From NCBI RefSeq assembly GCF_007655135.1, contig NC_045130.1, forward strand, positions 16,492,001-16,556,000: a stretch of DNA of 64,000 nt. The letters are read 5' to 3'. This DNA is from Punica granatum (lineage: Eukaryota; Streptophyta; Magnoliopsida; Myrtales; Lythraceae). The position numbers and the translations under genes are program-made. The notes beneath the pieces are model-generated. The model was not told the DNA's origin. It saw nothing but the letters and a program-made list of their open reading frames with translations, and searched no databases. Positions 10,370 through 20,523 of this stretch are shown here, piece by piece. Every line of letters starts with the position of its first letter. The stretch's first letter is position 1.

Positions 10370-13300
10370 CTAAAATGCTGCAACGAGCTTCTTCCTGATC
10401 GTCTGGAGTGCTGCAACAACATCTGGCATCTTCATCCTGTTTTCCTTCAATTCAGAAGAACAGAGCACTCCTATTTCCATTATCGAAACTAGACACTCTT
10501 GAATCTTAAGGAACCTGTTGTTCTCTCGACTGTTCTCCTGGTCTTGGCTATCCTGAAACAGGATAGGGTCGACTATATGCATGACCTGCTCGGGCAAAGC
10601 TGCTTTAGCAAAGGAATTAAGATTCAACCCATCAGTGAACATGCCATCGGTTGGCCTCTTCCCCGTGAACATCTCCAGTATGAGGATCCCATAGCTGTAC
10701 ACATCTCCATCTGTTGATACATTTTTGCCTGCTCCATACTCTACACGAACAATATATGTCAGGTAAACTCATAATTTCGTTCAAGGAAGAGAAACGTATG
10801 GAAATTGATTACTACAAATGGTCAGCCAGAGCAAGATAATTACCTGGAGCAATATAGCCTAGAGATCCTCTAACTCCGATGGAGCTTGTTTGATTAGAAA
10901 GGAACTCCTGAGTGGCTTCTGGCAGGAACCTGACCAACCCGAAATCGCCTACATGGCCATTCATCTCGTCATCAAGTAAAATATTGCTTGGCTTCAAATC
11001 ACAGTGGACTACTGGAGTTTCAGACTGATGATGGAGATAATCAAAAGCACAAGCGACGTCCGTGGCGATATTCACTCTTTGGAGAAGACTTAATTTCCTT
11101 GGTGCATCTTCCCTTTCTCCATCAGTCCCAATTTGAGGGTGTAGCCACTCGTCTAGGCTCCCGTTTACCATGAATTCGTATATCAAGGCCTTGAAATCAT
11201 TACCTTTGTAATCAAAGCCCGAACACGCTGTGATTACTTTGACAAGATTGCGATGCCTGATGTTTCTCAAGGCTTCACACTCTGCCATAAAGCTCTTCGA
11301 TGCTCCACAGTGGGCAAGATTAAGCACCTTGACTGCAACAGTCATCTGATTCGAATCGAGAACCCCTCTAAACACAGAGCCGAAACTACCAGTTCCGATA
11401 AGGTTAGCGGAGGAGAACCCATCGGTAGCTCTCAGTAAGCTCTGATAAGAAACTTTCAGATGGCCATTGATAGAGGAGCCCGAATCAGACATCTTCCTCC
11501 CTTTCCTCTGCCAAAGGAAATAAACTAACAGCAGCACCAAAACTGTTCCGAGAATCCCTGACACGGTGAAAATAATAACATTTCTCACTCTGCTAGTAGT
11601 TGGTCTCACCGTCTTGCATTTAGGCAGTCTCAGTTCTGGCAGACCACCACAAAGCTTGTCATTTCCCACAACTGAGGTTCCACTTGTGTTTGCGAAGACT
11701 CCTTGCATCGGTACAGTGCCCTCAAAGTCATTAAAAGCCAGACCCAAACTCGTCAAGGAGAGGTCCTCCAAGAATTGTGGAATTTTGCCAGACAACTTGT
11801 CGTTGGAAAAGTTCAGTGCTTGAAGCCCCTTCAAAGAACTCAATGTTGAAGGGATGGGACCTGTAAACATGTTGTCCTGCATATACAAATACTCCATTGA
11901 TATACAACTACCTAGACTAGCCGGAATTTCTCCCGAGAACTTGTTCCCATAGAGATCTAACTCACCGAGATTTTTCAGATTTCCAATTTCCACAGGAAGT
12001 TCGCCAGTTAGATTGTTCAGCGAGAAGTCAGCATAGATTGATAGAGAAGAGAGGCTCATAATCTCAGGGGGTATGGCACCAGAAAGTTTGTTATCTCCAA
12101 GATCTAGCAATATCAAGCTCTGACACTTCCCAAAAGAGGAAGGTATGGTGCCCAGAAGATTATTCTCCCGCAAGGAAAGGTGAGTCATCATCGTTAAATT
12201 CCCGAGGGTGTGTGGTATCTGCCCAGTGAACTTACAGAAACCAAGATGCAGTTGCTTCATATTTATAAGGCCTCCGATTTCAGGAGGGATGATACCTGAA
12301 ATGTTGTTTCCCCACAACGACAAATACTCTAGGTTGATGAGATTCTTGATAACACTCGGCAGGCTTCCAGATAAGACATTGTCACTCAGTGAAAGCATGC
12401 TGAGACCAGAAAGGTTGCCTATGCATCCCGGGATCGACCCTGCGAAATGGTTCTGACTTATATCCACAATTCGGAGATTAATGGAATTTGTCAGTGAGCA
12501 GAGGAAGTTGAGGTCATTGGCTTGCCCATCTCCCAAATTATTTCCACCAATATGGAACCAGGTGACCTCACTCAACCCTCTGAAGGACGGGACATCCCCA
12601 TTGAAATTATTGGCTGCCATTATAAAGACACTTAGACTGGACATGTTGGATATTGATTTGGGGATGGATCCAGTAAACTGGTTACTGCCTACTGAGAGAT
12701 AATTGAGATTCGGAAGAGTGATACCCATATCCCACGGTAAGCTACCCTCCAATTGACTAATACCCAGATCAAGAAGTTCCATGGAAGTAATATTAAAGAT
12801 AGTTGAAGGAACAGCACCAACGAAGTAATTCTCCCCTAGAGCAAGTTGCTTTATATTTCTCAAGTTGCCCAGTGTATCCGGAACCGTACCACTGAAGTTG
12901 TTTCTTGAAAACATAAGATACTCAAGAGATGATAAATTTCCAACTGAAAGTGGGATTGCCCCAGTGAAATTGTTGCCCCTCAAATCAAGTTGCCGGAGCT
13001 TAGACAAGGACCCCAGATTTGAAGGTACCTTTCCTTCGAGCATGTTCTGAGCGAGGATCATGCTGACGAGATTGGAGCAATGGGTCACGCTAGCAGGAAC
13101 AGGGCCGCTAAGAGAGTTGTTGCTGAGGCGGAGAACCTGCAGCCTCGACAGACGGCCAACTTCAGGGGGAATTGCCGAATGGAAGCTATTGTTCTGGAGA
13201 TTGAGCACCCTCAGGAAGCTCAGGTTCCCAACATGTGGGGATATGGTTCCCGACAGCTCCCCGGATTGCAAGTCCAGGATGGTGACTCTCCAGTGCCTTT

Positions 13301-13505
13301 GTCCGCAAGTAACTCCATTCCACTGGCAGAAGTGGATGCTTGAGTTCCACGAGCCTAGGGTCCCTAGTGGGTCGATCATCTTCACCTTGATTTCCAGCAG
13401 AGCAAGTCGATCAGTATCATTGCTGCGAACAACTTGGGCACGGGCTGTGGTGGCGATGCAACAGAGAAGCCAAAACAATGTGGCGTAGGAGAGCCGGAGC
13501 TCCAT
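10370..13505 (-). CDS. LRR receptor-like serine/threonine kinase, subfamily XII (EFR/Xa21/FLS2-like), copy 1
   Basis: CDS complement(10370..10740, 10844..13505), 1010 aa. The single intron splits the kinase after GYIAP, with GT-AG borders and phase kept to give APEYGAG; this intron is typical of the subfamily. Layout: signal peptide about 1-23; LRRNT with WNGVTC; about 20 plant LRRs (LxxLxLxxNxLxGxIP); one membrane helix near residue 645 (VLVLLLVYFLW); basic juxtamembrane; kinase with GTGSFGSVFRG, the AVKV lysine, HCDLKPSNILLD and DFGLVRFL. Cysteine before the catalytic Asp makes it a non-RD kinase, as in pattern-recognition receptors. It should sit in the plasma membrane sensing an extracellular ligand; which ligand cannot be told. 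No break was found. It is paralogous to the copy at 20524-23701 in the same orientation. Confidence 0.95.
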
Positions 13506-14380
13506 TGAACAAAATGAAAGGGAGCCTTTTGAGTAATGTTTGTTTGAATAGAAGAGACTCAGATAGGAGAGGACATATAAAGCCCCTCGATGATTGCAGG
13601 TTATGTAGTTTAATGCAAGTGGGGTTCAAAGTTCATGCATGATCTCTTCCTTCCCGGAAAGGAAAGGATGGAAGGTTTTGCATTCCCACCTTTTTGACCA
13701 AGAGAAGAAGAAACATGATGGGAAACCAAGCCAACCATTCACGTTAGGAATTATAAAGAAGTCAGATGACAAGTTCCATGGATTCTCGGACCTATAAGCA
13801 GTTATACTCATAGAGCTAATTTAAAAGTTCGAGTAGATAGGATGATAAGCCTAATCATCTAATATACTCAGAGATTTCTTTTCAAGTTTCCTATGTGGAA
13901 TTAAACCTTGTTCTTGATCCTCAACAAAGATTGTTGTCGATATCTTTCAATTTTCTATTTTCTGAAAATGTTCTAAGAGAAGTGGGAAAAGTTTCCATAA
14001 AGTATAATTAAACAGTGCCTCTTGTTTTGGCCTGAAAGGGGGGAAATGCCCTTGTAATATCTATAACTGGTAGGTCACAACAAGTGGTCTTCATCGGATA
14101 GCTCAGAAATTAGCCGAATTAGAAGACATTGCCTCGAAAGAGAGATTTCATTTTGCAGACCAATTATCAGTTGGTGGTAACCTGACATGCACGGTTACCA
14201 CTTACAGCCTTTTCAAGTTATAGGGTATTGAAATGTCGTGGGTTTCACTATGATAATCAATGCGTCGCACTGTAATTGGGGGATATTTCGAAGAAATCAC
14301 CTGACTAGGACAAAGGAATGGGGACTTCCATTAGCAATGAAATCGAGCTATACGTGAAGACGGACCTTATATCCGTGAGA
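13506..14380 (-). promoter_or_regulatory. 5' flank of kinase copy 1, a block shared with the other kinase copies
   Basis: Sequence just upstream of the kinase ATG recurs at 19030-19400 and 20190-20290 (upstream of a missing third copy) and at about 24180-24360 (upstream of copy 2). Shared landmarks include the block around the ATG, GAGTAATGTTTGTTTGAA, a TGATTGCAGGTT block and, further out, GGTCTTC-GAAATTAGCCGA and AAAGGAATGG-GACTTCC blocks. This marks the upstream boundary of the tandem duplication unit. No TATA box is assigned. Confidence 0.75.
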
Positions 14381-14631
14381 CAGATCTGGCGCTATGACAT
14401 CGTAATTGAAACGGGAGAGGTTCATGGACCAGTGCTTAGTGATACAATACAAGGGGTGCTTGGTGACGATTTACATAATCCGGTTTCTGACATTGTCCCC
14501 ATTGAGGACGTGGAAACGAGAGTCAAAGAAGACTGCACTTATTTTATAGCCATTTGCATTTGTCTTTTTTCTCTTCTTTTTTTTTTTGTCTTTTTTTTGT
14601 GGTTTTTTTTTTTGAGGGTTGGGCGGACGCG

Positions 14632-14822
14632 GATGTGGATTCATTTTAGATTCAGGATTAAAGTTACTTTGATTTTGATTTTGATTTTGATTGTGAAAAT
14701 GAACAAATGAGATGTGATTATAAATTTGGCTTGGGAAACGTATATTTTTATTGTGTAGTGTGTTGAGTTAAAGTTAAAGTTAAAGTTAAAATCAAATTTC
14801 TCTCGATCCAAACGGGGCTTTA
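14632..14822. mobile_element. MITE (CCCCGTTTG-end family)
   Basis: About 190 bp ending in CCAAACGGGGCTTTAG, with a (GATTTT)n run at one end and a (TTAAAG)n run at the other. Its inner part, including the GTGTAGTGTGTTGAG region, is the reverse complement of 17043-17226. No coding capacity. Confidence 0.7.
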
Positions 14823-15289
14823 GCTGTAGGTTTTTCTTTATTCATTCACTATTCAAATATTCATGTTGATTTTTTTCTTATTATTTTTTTCCTGCCATTC
14901 CACCACCTAAAACGGTCCTTGTCTTGTTCCCTATCCTCCAAAATTATACTTCACCGAAAAGATTATATAAAATATTAAAACTATACAAACGACCCGTACG
15001 AGCTAGAATTATTCTGATAATTAATAAAGTTGTTATTATAAATTCTTCCATTATAATCTCTATGAAATTATTTTTATTCTCATACATATTTATAGTGTTT
15101 GATGATGAATATAATATCTCACCTTGAGATAATTGAACGGTCTCAATACTCCACCCACAGTTACAGATGTATCAATTCTTCCTAAAACAAAAAATTCCTC
15201 CTCTAATATGTTCCGTTTCATTCGTCCAACAAAAACACAACAATAAATAATATATCATATCCCATAAATTACATGATTGTATTTCTCTC
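14823..15289. other. AT-rich spacer before the CACTA element
   Basis: No gene or repeat is recognised. The last three bases (15287-15289, CTC) are the left target-site duplication of the CACTA element. Confidence 0.6.
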
Positions 15290-15935
15290 CACTACAACAA
15301 AAAGAGTCTAGGGCGATCTACAAATAAACGTCGCCCTAGGTGTGACTTCTTGGGATCTAGCATCGCCTAAACGAGGTCTAGACGACCCATAGCAAAGCAT
15401 CGGCTCTAACAGTCGCCAAAAGATTGGTCTATAATGACTCAAAGTCAAAAGTTGCCTTAGGACCAGCTTTAAACGACTATTCCTAAAAGTCGAGAAAAAA
15501 GAGTCGGTAGAAGGTCGTTCTGAGGCGATGTTTGGATTAATGTCGCAACAGGATTATCTTGTGGCGACTTTCTATTTTTGGTCGGGACTTTTCGTCGCCT
15601 AAAGTTAAGCTTTTGCCAATCCATGGCTTAGTGTCGCCATTGCATACCTGTGACGACGTTCTTTTGGGTCGTCAAAAGTTAATCACTTCGAATTTTTTTT
15701 GAGTTTACTGCGAGCGACATAAACACTAGAACTGAATTTAACCTTTTGCCCATAAACACTATCTATTTTCTCCCACTTCAATATCTCATCGGAAGAAGGT
15801 ACTTGCAGGTACTTAATATATTAAAACACAATTATCATACTTACTTCCCACAAATTATATAATTTGTCTACTTGTAAGCTTACTTAAGGTGGTAATCAAA
15901 TGTTTCACATGCTTTACATATTGAGTTTTGAGGTT

Positions 15936-16269
15936 TTTATCTAAAATGGCCCATGGTTTGTCCGTTTTGTCAAATCTATCCTATGCTTTTTTTTGTCAAA
16001 TCTATCCCGTGGTTTACTTTTTGCATCAAATCTATCACGGCGTTATCTTTTCCATTAACATCTAACGGCCATGCTGATGTGGCACGTGGAGAAATAGTGG
16101 GCCACACTTGCCACGTAGGCGCCACGTCAGCACGACCGTTAGATGTTAACGAAAAAGATAACGCCGGGATAGATTTGATGCAAAAAGTAAACCATGTGAT
16201 AGATTTGACAAAAAAAAAGCATATGATAGATTTGACAAAACGGACAAACCATGGGCCATTTTAGGTAAA
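15936..16269. mobile_element. Foldback element nested in the CACTA
   Basis: Arms of about 150 bp are near-perfect inverted repeats beginning CTAAAATGGCCCATGGTTTG on the left and mirrored on the right at the CCATGGGCCATTTTAGG end. The centre holds short GTGGCACGTGG / CCACGTAGGCGCCACG palindromes. No convincing target-site duplication and no true gene; the open frame across it is a product of the repeat. Confidence 0.85.
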
Positions 16270-16513
16270 TTGCATATAAGAACTTATTGTATAGATATGT
16301 GGATATATGTATATCGTGTGTGTGTTATGCATTCTATATTCTTTTGGGACTTGATATAGTGATATGTTGGTTAAATGCAATTTTTGTTCAATATGCCCAC
16401 TAAGTGTTCGATGAAACATACTAGCACATTTTGATTCGCGTTTCCATTTTATTAATGACTCATTATCGTTATGGAAGGTTTATAAGTGATGTCATTGATT
16501 ATCTTTGTAGGCA

Positions 16514-17585
16514 ATGGATATTAGTTGGGTCGATTATCCAAGGTTTATGAAGCCTTTTATGGCTGGTCTTGACAAACTTATAGCATTCGCAGTTCAAAAC
16601 TCTACACTTAATGGGAAGATTTATTGTTCGTGCCAACGATGCAACAATGTGTCTATACATCCATCGAATATTGTATATAATCATATTCTTGACCGCGGTT
16701 TTGTACAAGATCACAAGCATTGGGTTTTCCATGGAGAATCAATTGAGAGGCCACCAATTCAAACAAGGCAACCTTCAAGGAGTTCACCAATGGCTCACAC
16801 AATTATAGACGATCATTTCAATGTGAGAGAACTCATTACAGACGCCCTCGGATTGAACAATAATGACGAGCTTCAACACGAAGTTGTGGATGATGGTGCT
16901 TGCGAAACTTATCAACCTAATGAGACGACTCATGGTACAACATGTACCAAAAATACTCCATTGGATGACTGTGATGTTCCGCTCTACCCCGGTTGCAAGA
17001 AGCACTCGACCATTTGATTCCTCCTCCGTCTTTTCCACATTAAGGCCCCGTTTGATTTGTAAATTTGATTTTAGAATCATGATTTTGATTTTAACTCAAC
17101 ACACTACACAACAAAAATACATGTTTCTCGAGTCAAATTTATAATATCATCTCATTTGTCTTTTTCCACAATCAAAATCAAAATCAAAATCAAACTTACT
17201 TTAACTCTAAAATCAAACGCACCCTAAAGCACTTTTTGGGCAGTCTGCAAAATCCGTCACCGTTTTGTTAGAGTTGCTAAATGATTCATATCCTTTAGTA
17301 ACTCCAACATGAGTTGCTAAATGATTCATAGCCAACATGAGGAGGCTGTAGAGCTCCTCTAGTCTCCAGAGGGAGTTGCTACGCTGGTCTCCCCCTCCTA
17401 GCCTTTATATTCATAAAAAAAAAATCCAACATGAGTAAACACCAAGCCAAGAAGACTATTACAAAGTTAGGTCTTGGTTATGGAAAGATCGATGCCAGCT
17501 CGAACAATTGCATGCTATATTGGGCCAAAAATGTTGATAGAGTTGGGCAGTATGTTCAATTCAAACATGGGAGTCGCCTAAAGAA
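16514..17585 (+). pseudogene. TNP2 transposase N-terminal fragment (transposase-associated domain)
   Basis: From ATG at 16514 the frame gives MDISWVDYPRF, then a cysteine pattern (CSCQRCNN) and WVFHGES, the transposase-associated domain (PF13963) at the start of plant CACTA transposases. It continues to VPLYPGCKK near 17000 and stops. After a MITE at 17043-17226, homology resumes in pieces: a VLLELLNDS-like stretch near 17255-17290 and AKKTITKLGLGYGKID with NCMLYW near 17440-17530. The catalytic core is absent. It can bind DNA at most and is almost certainly dead. Confidence 0.8.
17043..17226. mobile_element. MITE inserted in the TNP2 coding sequence
   Basis: Ends are AAGGCCCCGTTTGATT and AAATCAAACGCACCCTAAAG, forming an imperfect inverted repeat with (ATCAAA)n runs inside. 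It is the inverted relative of 14632-14822. TNP2 homology is found on both sides, so it inserted after the transposase gene was in place. Confidence 0.75.
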
Positions 17586-18443
17586 AACTTGAATGAGGTT
17601 TTCAAGTTGTTATTATTTCGATTGTTATTGAACTTGTGACGATGGCCTAACTTTGGTCGGGATTTGTAACATTGGGTTTGGATAATTATGGTGTAATAAT
17701 ATTTCGAACATAGTTATGTGATGTAATTCTTCGATTTACATGCATATTTGTATAAGTATTTGGGTTTGATTAGAATAAATTTCAGGATAGTATCCTGATA
17801 GCAAGCTTTCCACTGTCAGCTAGCTATTAGCTTGCTAATAATGGACTGGCAATTGTTTTATTTAACCTGTCAATAAGTTGACAGCTTGCTGACAGACAGC
17901 GAGTATCGAGCTGCTCCATGTGGCATCATATGTAACCTAAGGCAACATTGAATTTGGTTGGACCAGGTCACTTTACGCTAACCCAAACATGAGTCATCCC
18001 ATGTTGATGTTAGACGACATCTACTAAGCGTCTACATAGGTTACTAAAGGCCGACGTTAGCATGGGTCGTCCCATGTTGATGTAAGGCAATGTCAGCTAA
18101 ACATCGGCATAGGTTACTCAAGGCCGACGTTAGCATGGCTAGTCATAGGGTGGTCATGCCCCGACGTTTACAAACGTCATCATAGTCAGATCTAGGTCTA
18201 CCCATACAAACGTTGCCATAGGTGGTCCTCTGTCGACTAGGGGTTATGGCGACTACTGTTATGGGTCGGCACAGACAGGTCTCTGGCGAAGTTTCTTATA
18301 AACGTCGCAAAACCCTATCCCGACCGGACCTTAAGCGACCCATAGCTAAACATTGGCACAAACGTCGTGAGACCTATCACAACGCCTTTATGGGTCGCCC
18401 TAGGTCCCAATATGGGTTGCTCTAAACCCTTTTTCTAGTAGCG

Positions 18444-19007
18444 CTCGTATAAATAGAGATAGTTGATTAACTGCATAAACAAAAATTTTGATCTCTAATT
18501 AATATAAAATCATCTCCCTCTAATCTGTATGTAATATAATTTACTCACCTAGGCATGTCTGGTTCCAAGACCATACCTCTTAATATCATTTTTTTTTTAT
18601 AATTAATATGGTGAACAGCAGTAATAACAACCTTACTGCCCTCGATAGGCAATGTTATGGCTCTCGTGTTCAACGGCGAACATATCAGATCAATTGAACA
18701 ATCAGTGCAAGCACCGACCCCCGTCAGTGTAACACCACCAAAGGCATACTATAGTTCACAAAAGTCTGTGTCCCTCAAGCTCAAGTAAGGAGCACACTTT
18801 TAACAAATATTTTAACACAAATACATAGAGGGGATTCGAACCCAGAACCTTGGGGTTACCTCGCAGTATCTATGCAGAAAAATTGATGATGAATTTCTGC
18901 TCACATTTCCCTCCATGTCAAAGTCCATGGAGCTAAAAAAAATGGGTTCTCTATCTCAAACACTATATTCTATTAAGTTTTTAATAATCAAATTAATTTA
19001 TTATAAG
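18444..19007. other. Spacer with a tRNA-like B-box motif
   Basis: No gene is seen. Near 18830-18870 the minus strand carries a GGTAAC plus GGGTTCGAATCCC arrangement that resembles the promoter of tRNA-derived SINEs, but no cloverleaf can be folded. The rest is AT-rich. Confidence 0.45.
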
Positions 19008-19029
19008 CCTATCCCGACCGGACCTTAAG
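19008..19029 (+). repeat. 22-bp fragment identical to CACTA subterminal sequence at the kinase-remnant junction
   Basis: The 22 bases at 19008-19029 (CCTATCCCGACC through CTTAAG) are identical to 18314-18335 inside the 3' subterminal region of the CACTA element. Immediately to the right the sequence switches to the kinase start-codon region. Confidence 0.9.
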
Positions 19030-20290
19030 TGAGCCGGAGTTCCATTGAACAAAATGGAAGGGAGCTTTTGAGTAATGTTTGTTTGAACAGAGGAGGGTCA
19101 GAGAGCACACATGAAGGCCCTCAATGATTGCAGGTTTTGTAGTTTTACTGCAAGTGGTGTTCAATGTTCGTAAGTCAGAGAACTCCTTGCCATATGGGTT
19201 TTTTTAATTATTTTTTTCACCCCTGAAACCCCCCCTTTATAACTTGCAAACATATTTCTTCCAATTTTCATTTTTTTTCTTTTTAAATATTTCTAAGAAA
19301 GTGGAAAACTTTTCCATAAAGTTATAATATGCCCCTAATATCTATAATTGGTAAGTCACACAAGAGGTGTGGTCTTCGTCAGATAGTCTGAAATTAGCCG
19401 ACTTTGAAGACATCTATACACCAAGAAGATGTTGAATCATTGACTAAAAATTCTTTTTTCATAAAGAAAAATGTCTTGTTATGCTCTTGATGTAGCAAAA
19501 TGTGTGCCGACTGATTGCACGGCCACCATGATGACGTCAGAATGTGGAGGATGAGGGCTGAGACACGTTGGAGATAAGGTCTCGGCGAGGTCCCAACGTA
19601 GAGAGAGAAAGAGAGATTTTATAGAGAGAGAGAGAGAGAGAGTAGGCAGGAAGATATGGTTATTGAGGTTAGTTTCCTCTTTGGGAAATTGCCTTTTATG
19701 GCCGAGGGTTGGGGCAATTGGGCCGGCTCACGAGCTTTACCCATATGGGCCGGGCCTGTAGGCTCAACTTATTGGATTCAGGCCTATGTCGGAAGCCCAG
19801 TCCAAATTGTCAATTAGCCCGGTCCACGTCACCACTATATAGATCAATACAATATAACAGGATCACCAAGAAATCGACTACGACGGGACCGGCCACCCTG
19901 TCTGCCCCAACTTAGCCTAACATGTACAAGTAAAACCATATAGTTGTACTTCCCGCTCGAAAAACTGACAACCCTGAGTGTTTTGTGGAATTGCGACTCC
20001 GGAGATTGACAGATTTTTTAACCACTTAATAATTTGACGTGCATAATTAATGGGGAAAAGCAAAGAACAACTTCGCTAAAATTGATTGAATTTAATAAAG
20101 AAGCACTTTGGATTTCCATGCATGTTATTCTGCATTTCTCATTTTGCGCGGTGAAACAGCAAGTTATTTGGTCTCGGTGCATAGACATGGGAGAATACTT
20201 TGGTGAATCACCTAGTCAGGGCAAAGGAATGGCGACTTCCCATTCACAATGAAATCGAGCTGCATAGACACAGGCGTCATATTAAACTGT
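19030..20290 (-). pseudogene. Stub of a third LRR receptor kinase: start codon region plus 5' flank only
   Basis: 19030-19180 matches 13494-13640 across the ATG of kinase copy 1: the first few codons (GAGCCGGAG-TCCATTGAACAA in plus orientation) and the upstream flank, minus orientation. Matches to more distal flank recur near 19330-19410 and 20200-20290, interrupted by unrelated DNA that includes a GA microsatellite. Everything downstream of the first codons is missing and replaced by the CACTA-like 22-mer at 19008. I infer a third tandem kinase whose body was deleted. Confidence 0.8.
19601..19642. repeat. GA microsatellite
   Basis: Interrupted (GA)n run, purest at 19623-19642, within the non-homologous part of the kinase-stub flank. 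Confidence 0.95.
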
Positions 20291-20523
20291 CGATCCTAAG
20301 AGTCGACTACTTCCGTAAGGCAGATGTGTAGCAGTTGGATTAGAGAACTGGAGCATGTAATTTCAGAACAAGGAGTTCATAGATATACATTTAACAAATT
20401 TACGATAACTTGCAGAATGCAGAAAGACCACTCCTGACCAAAGACGTTGGTCAAGCAACCTAAAACTAACAGTACAGTTTAACATAGAACAGCATACCAT
20501 TGTTTTCCTCATCTCAACCGCCT

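Larger units (their letters stand above)
15290..18443 (+). mobile_element. CACTA (En/Spm) DNA transposon, internally deleted
   Basis: Left end CACTACAACAAAAAGAG; right end reads in reverse as CGCTACTAGAAAAAGGG, an imperfect terminal inverted repeat. Identical 3-bp duplications CTC flank it (15287-15289, 18444-18446), the length CACTA elements make. Subterminal regions carry many short GTCGCC, GCGACCCATAG and CGACGTTAGCATGG repeats in both orientations, as expected for transposase-binding arrays. The only coding remnant is the N-terminal third of a TNP2 transposase, so the element is non-autonomous. It hosts two further nested elements. Confidence 0.9.

Noticed and set aside
13060..13488. Long open frames on plus strand over both kinase genes
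   Set aside because: They are antisense shadows of LRR exons; no family features and mirrored periodicity.
14318..14710. 130-codon open frame upstream of kinase copy 1
   Set aside because: Starts in the duplicated kinase flank, runs into T-runs and a MITE; the homologous flank at 20240 is not open.
15953..16264. 103-codon open frame in the CACTA
   Set aside because: It lies wholly within the inverted-repeat foldback; the protein has no family pattern.
18826..18870. Possible tRNA gene on minus (GGGTTCGAATCCC)
   Set aside because: No acceptor stem, anticodon arm or correct spacing could be found; only the B-box-like string matches.
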